25,900 nucleotides of DNA from JANWHF01 sp036276235 (GTDB lineage Bacteria > Planctomycetota > Phycisphaerae > Tepidisphaerales > Tepidisphaeraceae): positions 1 through 25,900 of the forward strand of contig DATBDZ010000036.1 of the NCBI GenBank assembly GCA_036276235.1, given 5' to 3'. The notes under the pieces were generated by a model. That model was not told the origin of the DNA. It ran no database searches and was given only the letters and a program-made list of their open reading frames with translations. The position numbers and the translations under genes are program-made. Shown here one piece after another: positions 8,650 to 16,637 of the stretch (positions are counted from its first letter, which is position 1; each line of letters begins with the position of its first letter).

Positions 8650-8740
8650 GGTCGGATCGTAACCAGCAGTCGCGCGAAGGGGAATAGCCGACGACGCTCA
8701 CGGATTCAGCGGTGTGTGATATTTCAGGCGACGCGTATTG

Positions 8741-8849
8741 TCCCCTCCTCCGGTACTCCGGGGGAGGGTTAGGGTGGGGGTTCGCGCGAGGGGCGCTCCT
8801 TCTACACAACCCCCACCCCAGCCCTCCCCCGGAGTACCGGAGGAGGGAG
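8741..8849. repeat. Palindromic element A2 (GTACTC-loop family)
   Basis: This is a copy of A1 in inverse orientation, with arms at the two ends and a centre that reverse-complements to GTTGTGTAGAAGGAGCGCC, one mismatch from A1. On its left flank, AGGCGACGCGT (8726-8736) matches the complement of the block to the right of A1, so the repeated unit extends beyond the palindrome on one side. Confidence 0.9.
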
Positions 8850-8877
8850 TAAGCACTCGGCCAACAATGTCTAATCT

Positions 8878-9477
8878 CTATTTCGCAATCTCCGGCATCT
8901 CCATGAACGCGTAACAGAGCATGTGGCAGATCGTCATCTGCGCATCTTCAACGCGTCCATAATGATGTGAATCGATCACGATCGCTTCATCGGCGATTTC
9001 CGCGAGCTTGCCGCGCTTTCCGCCGACCAGGGCGGCGGTGAAGAGGCCATTGTCCTTCGCCCATTGGACAGCCTTGACGACATTCGGCGAATTGCCGCTC
9101 ACGCTCATCGTCAGCACGGCGTCGCCGGGCTTGGCATAGTTAATGAGCTGACGAACGTACACTTCTTCATACGCGTAATCGTTACCCAGCGCGGTCATCC
9201 AGCTCACGTTGTCGTTGAGCGAGAGGATGCGGAAGCGGCGAGTGCCGCCGATTTTATCCGAAGAACCTTTGCCCAGATCAGTGACGAAGTGCGAGGAGTT
9301 GGAGGCGCTGCCGCCGTTGCCGAAGACAAAGATCTGGCGATCTTCAGTCAGGCAATGGCGAAGGCGATCGATCAGCCGCGCGACGGCGGCCGTGGGGATC
9401 GATTCAGTCGCCTTCTGCTGTTCCTGGCGATAGCGATCGATCCATTGCGTGATTTGCGATTGGGTGGCTGTGGGCAT
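8878..9477 (-). CDS. gmhA: SIS-domain phosphosugar isomerase, GmhA-like
   Basis: GmhA converts sedoheptulose 7-phosphate to D-glycero-manno-heptose 7-phosphate for ADP-heptose and LPS core. The 199 residues match its length and plan: a helical N-terminus, FGNGGSASNSSHF (sugar-phosphate loop), TMSVSGNSPNVVKAV (second phosphate loop), and EDAQMTICHMLC, where Q and H correspond to the zinc and active-site pair of GmhA. One difference is visible: after GGSASNSSHF the family glutamate (HF..E) is aspartate (HFVTD). A heptose substrate is therefore likely but not certain; it could be another SIS sugar isomerase. The ATG at 9477 has AAGGA five bases upstream. No heptose kinase or transferase lies alongside. 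Confidence 0.8.
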   Translation of the reverse strand: MPTATQSQITQWIDRYRQEQQKATESIPTAAVARLIDRLRHCLTEDRQIFVFGNGGSASNSSHFVTDLGKGSSDKIGGTRRFRILSLNDNVSWMTALGNDYAYEEVYVRQLINYAKPGDAVLTMSVSGNSPNVVKAVQWAKDNGLFTAALVGGKRGKLAEIADEAIVIDSHHYGRVEDAQMTICHMLCYAFMEMPEIAK

Positions 9478-9502
9478 TACGTCCTTTCATTCACACGGAT
9501 TC

Positions 9503-9755
9503 GTAGGGGCGAACCTTGTGTTCGCCCGGCGCCGGCCGCGCGACCGAAGAGGGTGAACACAAGGTTCACCCCTACAAATACATGCGCTCTGTAGGGGCGA
9601 ACCTGGTGTTCGCCCGGCGTTCCTCGCGCGAACAATGCGGGTGAACACAAGGTTCACCCCTACAGAGACGAGCGGATTCGCGTAGGGGCGAACCTTGTGT
9701 TCGCCCGGTATCATTCGCGCGACACGCAGAGGGCGAACACAAGGTTCGCCCCTGC
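9503..9755. repeat. Three tandem GTAG-headed hairpin pairs (E1-E3), REP/BIME-like
   Basis: Units lie at 9503-9575, 9591-9663 and 9682-9755. Each is an inverted pair of 25-base arms. Each arm is GTAG followed by an inner hairpin, GGGCGAAC-CTTGT-GTTCGCCC. In the right arms of E1 and E2 the stem changes to GGGTGAAC/GTTCACCC, a compensatory change that keeps the inner hairpin paired. The array fills the 293-base gap between gmhA and the ROK gene. REP elements recognised by RAYT transposases have this form, a conserved tetranucleotide plus hairpin. No RAYT gene is in the window. Confidence 0.92.
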
Positions 9756-9770
9756 AAAGGGCGGCACCTT

Positions 9771-10703
9771 TCATTTTACACCGACATTTGAAACCAGGCG
9801 CGCCGCCAGTTCCAGCGCGCCGATCGGAACCGCGTCTTCTCCCAGCGCCGCCAGCTTTATTATCGGAACCGGATGGAACGCTCCCATCACATAAGGCGGC
9901 AAAGCATTAGCGACCGCGGTGGCCAAAGGTTCGCCCATGAGCGAAAGGCCGCCGCCCAGCACGATCATCTGCGGATGAAAAAGATGGACGGCATGCGAAA
10001 GGCCAAAGGCCAGATCATCCGCCAGCTCGCGCAGAACCGCCCACGCCGCCTGATCATTTTGCGCCAGCGCCTTGGGGAGAAATCTCGCTTCGCCGCCGGT
10101 GGAGTTGCCGATCAGGCGGGCGAGCGTGCTGTCGGGTTGCTCGGATTGCAGGCGACGGATCCGCGCATCGACCGCCCAGCCGGAACAGCGCGATTCGACC
10201 GTCGCGCCGCTGCGATCGAGGCGTACATGGCCCAGTTCCGACTCGCCGGGCGGCGCGCCGTGATAGATCGCGCCATTGCAGACCAGGCCCCCGCCGACGC
10301 CGCTCCCCATCGTTACATAGAACACCGGATCGCATCCAACGCCCGCGCCGCGCACCGCTTCTCCGAAGGCAGCGACATTCGCATCGTTATCAACGACGGC
10401 GCGCACGGCCGCGACTTCGGCGAGCCATTGCGCCAGCGGAAAATCATCCCAGCCGCTGATGTGATGCGATTTGCAGATTGTCCCCGCGCGAAAATCGACC
10501 GGCCCGCCGAAGCCCACGCCGATCGCCTGTGTGCCCGGCTCCTTCTTTTTCATCTCCGTGACGGCGGCTTTGATCTTCTCGCGAATCCCCGCGGCCCCAT
10601 AGCGCGGCTCCACGCTCCCGCGCCAGCGGCGCACGATCCCCCGCCGGCCGTCGCCCGCGACAACCTGCAGCTTCGTCCCGCCAATCTCGACGCCGATGAA
10701 CAT
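9771..10703 (-). CDS. ROK family sugar kinase
   Basis: The N-terminal phosphate loop EIGGTK (residues 6-11) and the DNDANVAAFGEA-like and TMGSGVGGGLV segments identify the ROK/hexokinase fold. Such enzymes phosphorylate glucose, N-acetylglucosamine, mannose or fructose, or act as repressors when they carry an HTH domain; none is present, so this is a kinase. The usual zinc motif after GE(I/L)GH, CxCGxxGCxE, is degenerate here (GESELGHVRLDRSG, then VESRCSGW) and keeps one cysteine. The histidine is retained. The specific sugar cannot be told. At 310 residues it has normal length. The ATG at 10703 is supported by the conserved MFIGVEIGGTK start. Confidence 0.9.
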   Translation of the reverse strand: MFIGVEIGGTKLQVVAGDGRRGIVRRWRGSVEPRYGAAGIREKIKAAVTEMKKKEPGTQAIGVGFGGPVDFRAGTICKSHHISGWDDFPLAQWLAEVAAVRAVVDNDANVAAFGEAVRGAGVGCDPVFYVTMGSGVGGGLVCNGAIYHGAPPGESELGHVRLDRSGATVESRCSGWAVDARIRRLQSEQPDSTLARLIGNSTGGEARFLPKALAQNDQAAWAVLRELADDLAFGLSHAVHLFHPQMIVLGGGLSLMGEPLATAVANALPPYVMGAFHPVPIIKLAALGEDAVPIGALELAARLVSNVGVK

Positions 10704-10777
10704 CCGCTGGCGATGTTAGCAGAATCGGAAGGGGAATCGATCAGGGGTTGATGAAGAGCGAGCGGCCGCGCTCAGAA

Positions 10778-10905
10778 CCCTCTCCCCTGTACTCAGGGGA
10801 GAGGGCTGGGTGAGGGGACAGCGAATCGCAATATGGCGCGTTTCGCAAATCAACGGTTCGTCCCCTCACCCCAGCCCTCTCCCCTGAGTACAGGGGCGAG
10901 GGAGG
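10778..10905. repeat. Palindromic element B (GTACTC-loop family variant)
   Basis: The arms are CCTCTCCCCTG-TACT-CAGGGGAGAGG hairpins, each followed by GCTGGGTGAGGGG, arranged as an inverted pair around a centre of about 40 bases. The plan is the same as element A, but most stem bases differ. It lies between the ROK gene and the end of the RTX gene. Confidence 0.88.
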
Positions 10906-10934
10906 TTGCGATTCAAGGTTCATGAATCGCACAA

Positions 10935-11669
10935 TCAGTCGCCGGCCTTGTGCGCCGCCTTGGCGGCGTGCTTGTGCACTTTCGGCGCCTTTACTTTTTT
11001 CGGCTTGGCGACATGGACTTTCTTGGGCTTCTTTGCTTTCTTTGCCTTGGCGGGAGTTACGGTCGAGCCAGACTCGGAGTCCGAGCCGGAATCGTCGGAT
11101 GATCCCGTGCCGGTGGACCCGGTCGATCCGCCGCCGGTGGAACCGGTCGATCCCCCACCGGTCCCAGTGGGGACTGGCGGGCTATCCTGGATAAAGGTAT
11201 TGCCGCTGCCGGTGTCGATGAGTTGATCGGTCCCCGCGCCGCCGACGAGCGTGTCGTTGCCGGCTTCGCCGGCGAGCGTGTCGGCACCGGCCTGGCCGAG
11301 GAGGGAATCGTTGCCGGAGCCGCCGACGAGCGTGTCATTGCCGTCGCCGCCGAACATCGTCACGGGGATGGTGATCGGCGCGCTCAGCTCGATCACCTCG
11401 ACATCGTCGTTCCCCGCGCCGACGTTAACGAGAATGCCGTGCACCGACGCCAGCGCAAACGTTTGCGTCGTCCCATTCAACGTCACATCCAGCTTCGAGA
11501 CATCGGCGGCTTCCCGCGCAATCCGAATGATGTCCTTCCCGGCGGTGCCGGTGATGGTGAGCGTGCCGGTACTCCCCAGCACCGCGCCCGCCGACAGCAG
11601 CCGGCGATTTTCAAGAGATTCAATAATAACGGCTCGCCCTCCGCGACAACGATGCGCCGATGTGGACAT
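10935..11669 (-). CDS. LEPR-XLL secreted protein with RTX repeats and a lysine-rich tail
   Basis: This is a predicted surface or extracellular protein of 244 residues. Residues 19-27, LENRRLLSA, form the planctomycete LEPR-XLL-type sorting segment. Residues 106-151 hold five glycine-aspartate nonapeptides of RTX type (GGDGNDTLV, GGSGNDSLL, GQAGADTLA, GEAGNDTLV, GGAGTDQLI), which wind into a Ca2+-binding beta-roll. Residues 165-205 are a Gly/Ser/Thr linker with an acidic Ser/Asp patch. Residues 207-244 are K/A/P/H-rich (AKAKKAKKPKK...), like a histone H1 tail. The ATG at 11669 has GGAG five bases upstream. The partner is unknown. The tail could bind DNA, polyanionic glycan or lipid headgroups, which is inference. 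A 12-base palindrome lies 38 bases upstream. Confidence 0.88.
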   Translation of the reverse strand: MSTSAHRCRGGRAVIIESLENRRLLSAGAVLGSTGTLTITGTAGKDIIRIAREAADVSKLDVTLNGTTQTFALASVHGILVNVGAGNDDVEVIELSAPITIPVTMFGGDGNDTLVGGSGNDSLLGQAGADTLAGEAGNDTLVGGAGTDQLIDTGSGNTFIQDSPPVPTGTGGGSTGSTGGGSTGSTGTGSSDDSGSDSESGSTVTPAKAKKAKKPKKVHVAKPKKVKAPKVHKHAAKAAHKAGD

Positions 11670-11706
11670 GACAGCTCCAGCTTTTTTTTACGACATTAGT
11701 CCGATT

Positions 11707-11718
11707 GGCCGATCGGCC
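11707..11718. promoter_or_regulatory. Palindrome GGCCGATCGGCC upstream of the RTX gene
   Basis: A perfect 12-base palindrome sits 38 bases before the RTX start codon on the transcribed side, next to an A/T run. It could be an operator, but a chance palindrome in GC-rich DNA is possible. The 548-base gap 11670-12217 otherwise contains element F and a putative promoter. Confidence 0.3.
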
Positions 11719-11939
11719 GAAACACCCACGGACTCATGGCAAGGTAGCAGGATCATCCACCGGCGCGAGCGCGCGATTTCGGGGATATCCAATGTGCCCT
11801 GGGGCTATTGAGATAACGCAGGTTTTTGCTGGTTTGAATCGCATCGGAGCAAAGGGGAATAGACGGTAATGCCACTGCGAGTCGTCTTAGGGGTGTCTGT
11901 CGACTCGACCCTTGCGAAGATCATCGGGCCGCGAGTTAG

Positions 11940-12056
11940 TGTCGCCACGCCGTCAACGAGCCTTAGGCGAGGGGGCGGATTCTCCAAGCGCACATGCAGA
12001 ATACGCGCACTGAGAATCCGCCCCCTCGCTTGAAGCTCGTTGACGGCGTGGCGACA
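11940..12056. repeat. Long palindromic element F
   Basis: Two 45-base arms (11940-11984 and 12012-12056) are complementary except for a few bases near the middle (CCTTAGGCG against CGCTTGAAG) and enclose a 27-base centre. It lies upstream of the ThuA/cytochrome gene promoter. I see no second copy in the window, and its composition differs from families A-E. Confidence 0.9.
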
Positions 12057-12143
12057 CCGTTTACCGAAATGAAGCATCTCGCAAGCAGCGTCAGTGGCCA
12101 CCGGTAAAATAACTCATAATCGCTACGCGAAAGCTCATGGACC

Positions 12144-12172
12144 TTGGTGCTCGGCTGGGTTACTGATACGAT
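12144..12172 (+). promoter_or_regulatory. Putative sigma70-type promoter of the ThuA/cytochrome c gene
   Basis: TTGGTG (12144-12149) and TACGAT (12167-12172) are separated by exactly 17 bases, and the start codon lies 45 bases further on. Both boxes match four of six consensus positions. A GGAGGA Shine-Dalgarno at 12206-12211 follows. Confidence 0.4.
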
Positions 12173-12217
12173 AAACTTTGCTCTATATCGAAACTCGGCT
12201 TCAGCGGAGGACTCCCG

Positions 12218-15200
12218 GTGCATAAGAAACCCGTGTTGGGCTTTGCCCTCATTGGATTGGCGGCGATTCTGGCGGTTTCTCTTGTCACGCTTACCCGCGC
12301 GCAGAATGCCGCCAAAGATGATGGCGCGGGGCCGCGGCGGGTGAAGGTGATGTTCCTGGGGGACACCGGGCATCATGTGCCGCTGGAGCGCTGCCGGCAG
12401 ATTTACTCGGTGCTCGCCAAGCGCGGGATCGATCTCACTTATTCGCAGGATTTGGCGGATCTGAATACCGAGAATCTGAATCGCTTTGACGTTTTGCTGC
12501 TGTACGCCAACTGGATAAACATCAAGCCGGATCAGGAGAAGGCGCTGATTGATTACGTCGAAAGCGGCCACGGTTTTGCGCCGATCCATTGCGGCTCATA
12601 TTGCTTCCTCAACTCGCCGAAGATTACCGCGATCATCGGCGGGCGATTTAAGAGTCACAATACGGGCGTCTTTGAAGAGACGATCGTGGCCGCCGACAAT
12701 CCGATTGAGAAGGGCCTGAAGCCGATCAAAAGCTGGGATGAAACTTACGTTCACGAGATGCACAACGAGAAGGACCGCACGGTCCTGGCGTATCGCATCG
12801 AGGGAGACCGAAAGGAGCCGTACACCTGGACGCGAACGCAGGGGAAGGGTCGCGTCTTCTACACGGCGTGGGGACACGATCAACGGACATGGGGCAACAA
12901 GGATTTCCAGGATTTGCTGGAGCGGGGGATTCGCTGGGCGGCGGGCGATTGGGCGATGCCGCAGGAAACCGCCGCCGCGCCGGCGCTCAAGCCGTTCACC
13001 TATAGTCAGTCGGAGGCTCCGATTCCGAATTATGTGCAGGGCCGCCAATGGGGCGTGGTCGGCGAGCCGATCCGCACGATGCAGGACCCGGTCAGCCCGC
13101 AGGAATCGATGAAGCACATGGCGCTGACGGGCGGGTTTTCGGCGAAGCTCGTTGTCGCCGAGCCGACCGTGAAGAAGCCGATCACGATGGCCTTCGATGA
13201 GCGCGGCAGGCTGTGGGTCGCCGAGACGTTCGATTATCCGAACAACATGCAGGAGCGATTCCACGGGCACGATCAGATCACGATCGTCGAAGATTCCAAC
13301 AGCGGCGAAGAAGCGAAGAAGACCACTGTCTTTGCGGATGGCCTGAGCATTCCCACGAGCATCGTCTTCGCCAACGGCGGCGTGATCGTCTCGCAGCCGC
13401 CGGACATGCTGTTTCTCAAGGATACCAAGGGTGATGGCCACGCCGACGTGAAGAAGGTTTTGTTCACCGGTTTTGGCACGCGCGACACGCACGCCGGCCC
13501 GAGCAATCTGCACTACGGCTTCGATAACTGGATCTACGGGACCGTCGGCTACTCCGGCTTCAACGGAACCGTCGGAGGACAGCATGTGCAGTTTGGCCAG
13601 GGCGCGTATCGCTTCAAGAGCGATGGCTCGAAGCTGGAGTTTCTCGGCTCAACCACCAACAACACCTGGGGCCTGTGCTTCACCGAGGACGGCCAACTCA
13701 TTGGCTCAACCGCCAACGCGAATCCTGCCTGGTACATGTCGATCCCGAATCGCTATTACGAATCGGTGCGCGGCTTGACGACGCCGCGCTTTGAGCCGAT
13801 CGCCGACACGTACATGTTCTATCCGATGACCGACAAGGTCCGGCAGGTCGATCAGTTCGGCGGCTACACCGCAGGTGCCTGCTCGGAAATCTACACGGCC
13901 AGAAGCTTGCCGCGCGAGTATTGGAATCGAATCGCGTTTGTGAATGAGCCAACGGGACACCTCGTCGGACAATTCGTCTACGAACCCAAAGGGAGCGGCT
14001 ACGTCGCCCGCAACGACTTCAACCTGATGACCAGCGACGATGAATGGACGGCGCCGATCGATTCGGCCGTCGGCCCTGATGGGATGGTCTGGACAATCGA
14101 CTGGTACAACTACATCGTCCAGCACAATCCTGTTCCGCAGGGTTTCCGCAACGGCCTGGGCGGCGCGTATGAAACGCCGCTCCGCGACAAGCGCCATGGC
14201 CGCATCTATCGGATGATCTATAACGCGGGAAAACCTTCGCCGATTCTCGATCTCTCCAAGGCAACCGTCGAGCAGCTTGTCGATGCGCTCAAAAGCACCA
14301 ACATGCTGTGGCGCATGCACGGCCAGCGATTGCTGATCGAGCGCAACGAAAGCAGTGCCGTGCCCGCACTGGTGAAGCTGACGGAGGATTCTTCGATGGA
14401 TGAAATCGGCCTGAACGCGCCGGCGGTTCATGCGCTTTGGGCGCTGAACGGTCTTGGCGCGATCGATGCCGCCCACGGCGATGTTGTGGCGGCGGTGGTG
14501 AAGGCGCTGCATCATCCCTCGGCGGCGGTTCGCAAGGCGGCGGTCGATGTGCTCCCGCGCACGAAGGAATCGGCTGAGGCGCTCATCGCGGAGAAGGTGC
14601 TGGACGATGCGAATCCGCAGGTTCGCAAGTCCGGATTGCTCGCACTTTCTGAAATGCCCAACTCCGATCGCGCCGGCACTGCCGTCTTCTCAAGTCTGGC
14701 GCGCAAGGAAGACGCCGAAGATCGCTTCATCCTCGACGCGGCGGCAATCGCCGCCAGCAAGCATGACGCCGGATTCCTGCAGGCGGCATTCGCGGCGCAT
14801 CCGGGCGAAGGAAGTCCCAATAGCGCCGCGCGCGAAGTGGTGAATCTGATTCCCAACCCATCCTTCGAGACCGTGAACGGCACGCGCCCTCTGTCGTGGC
14901 GCGTCCGCAATTATACCGGTCGCACTACGTTCGAGGGGCTGGATCAGGCCGGCCATACCGGCCGTCGCAGTCTGAAAATCAGCTCTGACACGGGCGCGGA
15001 TGCAAGCATGTATGTTGATGTGCCGGTTGAGCCTTACACCGACTATCACCTCTCCGCCTGGATCAAGACGGAAAACATCAAAGGCGCGATGGGCGCGCTG
15101 CTGAATGTGCATCTCACCGACACGCGCACGCCAGCCGTGACCGGCACGAGCGATTGGACAAAAGTCGAGGCAAATTTCAACACCGGCGAGCGCAAGACCG

Positions 15201-16492
15201 TCAGCATCAACTGCCTGTTCGGCGGCTTCGGCGACGCGACCGGCACCGCCTGGTTTGATGACATCGAACTGACTTCGATGCAATCCAGCGGCTTGCCCAA
15301 GAATGAAGGCCGCGTCGTTCGCATCGTGATGGATCAATACACGCGGCGGGCACCGGTCGAATCGGTCGTGGCGACACTGCTTTCCGCCAAGAGCACGAGC
15401 CCCGCGCTCTCCTTCATCGTCATCAATTCCCTGGCAGCGTATTGGCCGCAGGGCGTATCTCCCAAGCTCACCGATGCCGATGTCGCATCGCTCAAGGATG
15501 TAATGAAATCGCTCCCGGCCAACGCACGCGATCGTCTGCTCGCGCTGGCGGGCAAGTGGGGCCGCAGCGATCTGTTTGCGAATGAAGCCGTCGCGTTGAC
15601 CGACGAGCTTCGCAAGTCGATTGGCGACGCGAAGCTGGACGCCGCCAAACGCACCGACGCGGCCCGGCGGCTCATCGCCATCGACGACAGCGCCGGCTCG
15701 ATCGATCTATTGCTCAAGCAGATCTCTCCGCAGACCGCGCCGGATGTGCAGCTTGGGGTTCTCGAAGCGCTCTCCGATAGCCATACCGATACCGTCGGCA
15801 AATCGGTCGTCGCGCAGTGGGGCCAGTTTACGCCCACCGCGCAGCGGGCGGCGCTCAACCTGATGCTCCGCCGCGTTGCATGGACCGGCGACCTGTTGGC
15901 GGGTGTTGAATCCGGCAAGATCGACAATCGCGACTTGCAGCCGCAGCAATGGCAGGCGCTGACGACCAACCCGGATGCCGATCTGGCCAACAAGGCCCGC
16001 GTACTGCAGCGCGCCACCGGCCGCGCGCCCACCGCCGACCGCAAGGTGATTGTCGATAAGTTTCTCCCGATCGCCGAGAAGACCGGCGACGCCGAGCGTG
16101 GCAAAGCCGTCTTCGAAAAGAACTGCGCCATCTGCCACACCATCGAAGGCAAAGGCGGCCAGATCGGCCCCGATCTCACCGGCATGGGCGCCCGCGCCCG
16201 CGCCGAAAACCTCATCGACATCGTCGATCCCAATCGCTCGGTCGAAGGCACCTACAAGCAGTGGATCGTCAAGACCAAGGACGACGTGATCAGCGGCCGT
16301 ATGCTCACCGAAACGCAAACCTCGATCGAGCTGGTAGACGCCGCGGCAAAGCACTACGTCATCCAGCGCAGCGACATCGAAGTGCTCAAAGCAACCGATC
16401 GCTCGCTCATGCCCGAAGGCCTCGAGCAACTCGGTGAGGAACAACTCACCGATCTGCTGGAGTTTATTGGGACGAGTAAGGTGAAAAGGTAA
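12218..16492 (+). CDS. ThuA / PVC-type beta-propeller / HEAT / cytochrome c multidomain protein
   Basis: The 1424 residues start with a signal peptide or signal anchor (residues 1-30), then a ThuA-like glutamine-amidotransferase-fold domain (about 42-245, VKVMFLGDTGHHVP to RGIRWAAGD). A PVC membrane-bound-dehydrogenase beta-propeller follows (about 297-670, with ITMAFDERGRLWVAET), then HEAT-like repeats (about 680-865). A jelly-roll carbohydrate-binding-like module (about 873-1025, NLIPNPSFE..., SWRV, AWIKTENI) comes next, then more HEAT-like helices, and a C-terminal haem domain with CAICH at 1303-1307 and GPDLTGMG. These domain families are common in planctomycetes and are thought to act in periplasmic or surface sugar oxidation, but substrate and electron acceptor are unknown. 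The GTG at 12218 is chosen because GGAGGA lies six bases upstream and the signal peptide follows directly. Confidence 0.93.
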   Translation: MHKKPVLGFALIGLAAILAVSLVTLTRAQNAAKDDGAGPRRVKVMFLGDTGHHVPLERCRQIYSVLAKRGIDLTYSQDLADLNTENLNRFDVLLLYANWINIKPDQEKALIDYVESGHGFAPIHCGSYCFLNSPKITAIIGGRFKSHNTGVFEETIVAADNPIEKGLKPIKSWDETYVHEMHNEKDRTVLAYRIEGDRKEPYTWTRTQGKGRVFYTAWGHDQRTWGNKDFQDLLERGIRWAAGDWAMPQETAAAPALKPFTYSQSEAPIPNYVQGRQWGVVGEPIRTMQDPVSPQESMKHMALTGGFSAKLVVAEPTVKKPITMAFDERGRLWVAETFDYPNNMQERFHGHDQITIVEDSNSGEEAKKTTVFADGLSIPTSIVFANGGVIVSQPPDMLFLKDTKGDGHADVKKVLFTGFGTRDTHAGPSNLHYGFDNWIYGTVGYSGFNGTVGGQHVQFGQGAYRFKSDGSKLEFLGSTTNNTWGLCFTEDGQLIGSTANANPAWYMSIPNRYYESVRGLTTPRFEPIADTYMFYPMTDKVRQVDQFGGYTAGACSEIYTARSLPREYWNRIAFVNEPTGHLVGQFVYEPKGSGYVARNDFNLMTSDDEWTAPIDSAVGPDGMVWTIDWYNYIVQHNPVPQGFRNGLGGAYETPLRDKRHGRIYRMIYNAGKPSPILDLSKATVEQLVDALKSTNMLWRMHGQRLLIERNESSAVPALVKLTEDSSMDEIGLNAPAVHALWALNGLGAIDAAHGDVVAAVVKALHHPSAAVRKAAVDVLPRTKESAEALIAEKVLDDANPQVRKSGLLALSEMPNSDRAGTAVFSSLARKEDAEDRFILDAAAIAASKHDAGFLQAAFAAHPGEGSPNSAAREVVNLIPNPSFETVNGTRPLSWRVRNYTGRTTFEGLDQAGHTGRRSLKISSDTGADASMYVDVPVEPYTDYHLSAWIKTENIKGAMGALLNVHLTDTRTPAVTGTSDWTKVEANFNTGERKTVSINCLFGGFGDATGTAWFDDIELTSMQSSGLPKNEGRVVRIVMDQYTRRAPVESVVATLLSAKSTSPALSFIVINSLAAYWPQGVSPKLTDADVASLKDVMKSLPANARDRLLALAGKWGRSDLFANEAVALTDELRKSIGDAKLDAAKRTDAARRLIAIDDSAGSIDLLLKQISPQTAPDVQLGVLEALSDSHTDTVGKSVVAQWGQFTPTAQRAALNLMLRRVAWTGDLLAGVESGKIDNRDLQPQQWQALTTNPDADLANKARVLQRATGRAPTADRKVIVDKFLPIAEKTGDAERGKAVFEKNCAICHTIEGKGGQIGPDLTGMGARARAENLIDIVDPNRSVEGTYKQWIVKTKDDVISGRMLTETQTSIELVDAAAKHYVIQRSDIEVLKATDRSLMPEGLEQLGEEQLTDLLEFIGTSKVKR

Positions 16493-16502
16493 GAGGGAAA
16501 AG

Positions 16503-16609
16503 GGCACGAAGGCACGAAGGCACGTAGGCACAAAGGCACGAAGGGTAGAACTCCCTATCGCATTTTCCCTTCGTGCCTGCGTGCCTTTGTGCCTTCGTGC
16601 CTTCGTGCC
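16503..16609. repeat. Palindromic element G built from 8-base GGCACGAA units
   Basis: The left arm (16503-16545) is a run of five 8-base units: GGCACGAA twice, GGCACGTA, GGCACAAA and GGCACGAA. The right arm (16567-16609) is its near-complement, except that the two variant units are in a different order and one reads GGCACGCA. It fills the 145-base gap between the ThuA/cytochrome gene and pncA. There is no T-tract after the hairpin. Confidence 0.92.
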
Positions 16610-16637
16610 TTGCGCCAATTCGTCCCTACAATTCCGC

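Noticed and set aside
9503..9755. CRISPR array
   Set aside because: The units are inverted hairpin pairs with short, unlike gaps, not direct repeats with spacers, and no cas genes are present.
7618..11669. Minus-strand block as a recently transferred island
   Set aside because: No integrase, tRNA junction or clear composition shift; the surrounding genes share the same GC-rich character.
16581..16637. Extended nicotinamidase start
   Set aside because: The added codons lie within palindromic element G; MTAFILVDIQNDF is the normal N-terminus.
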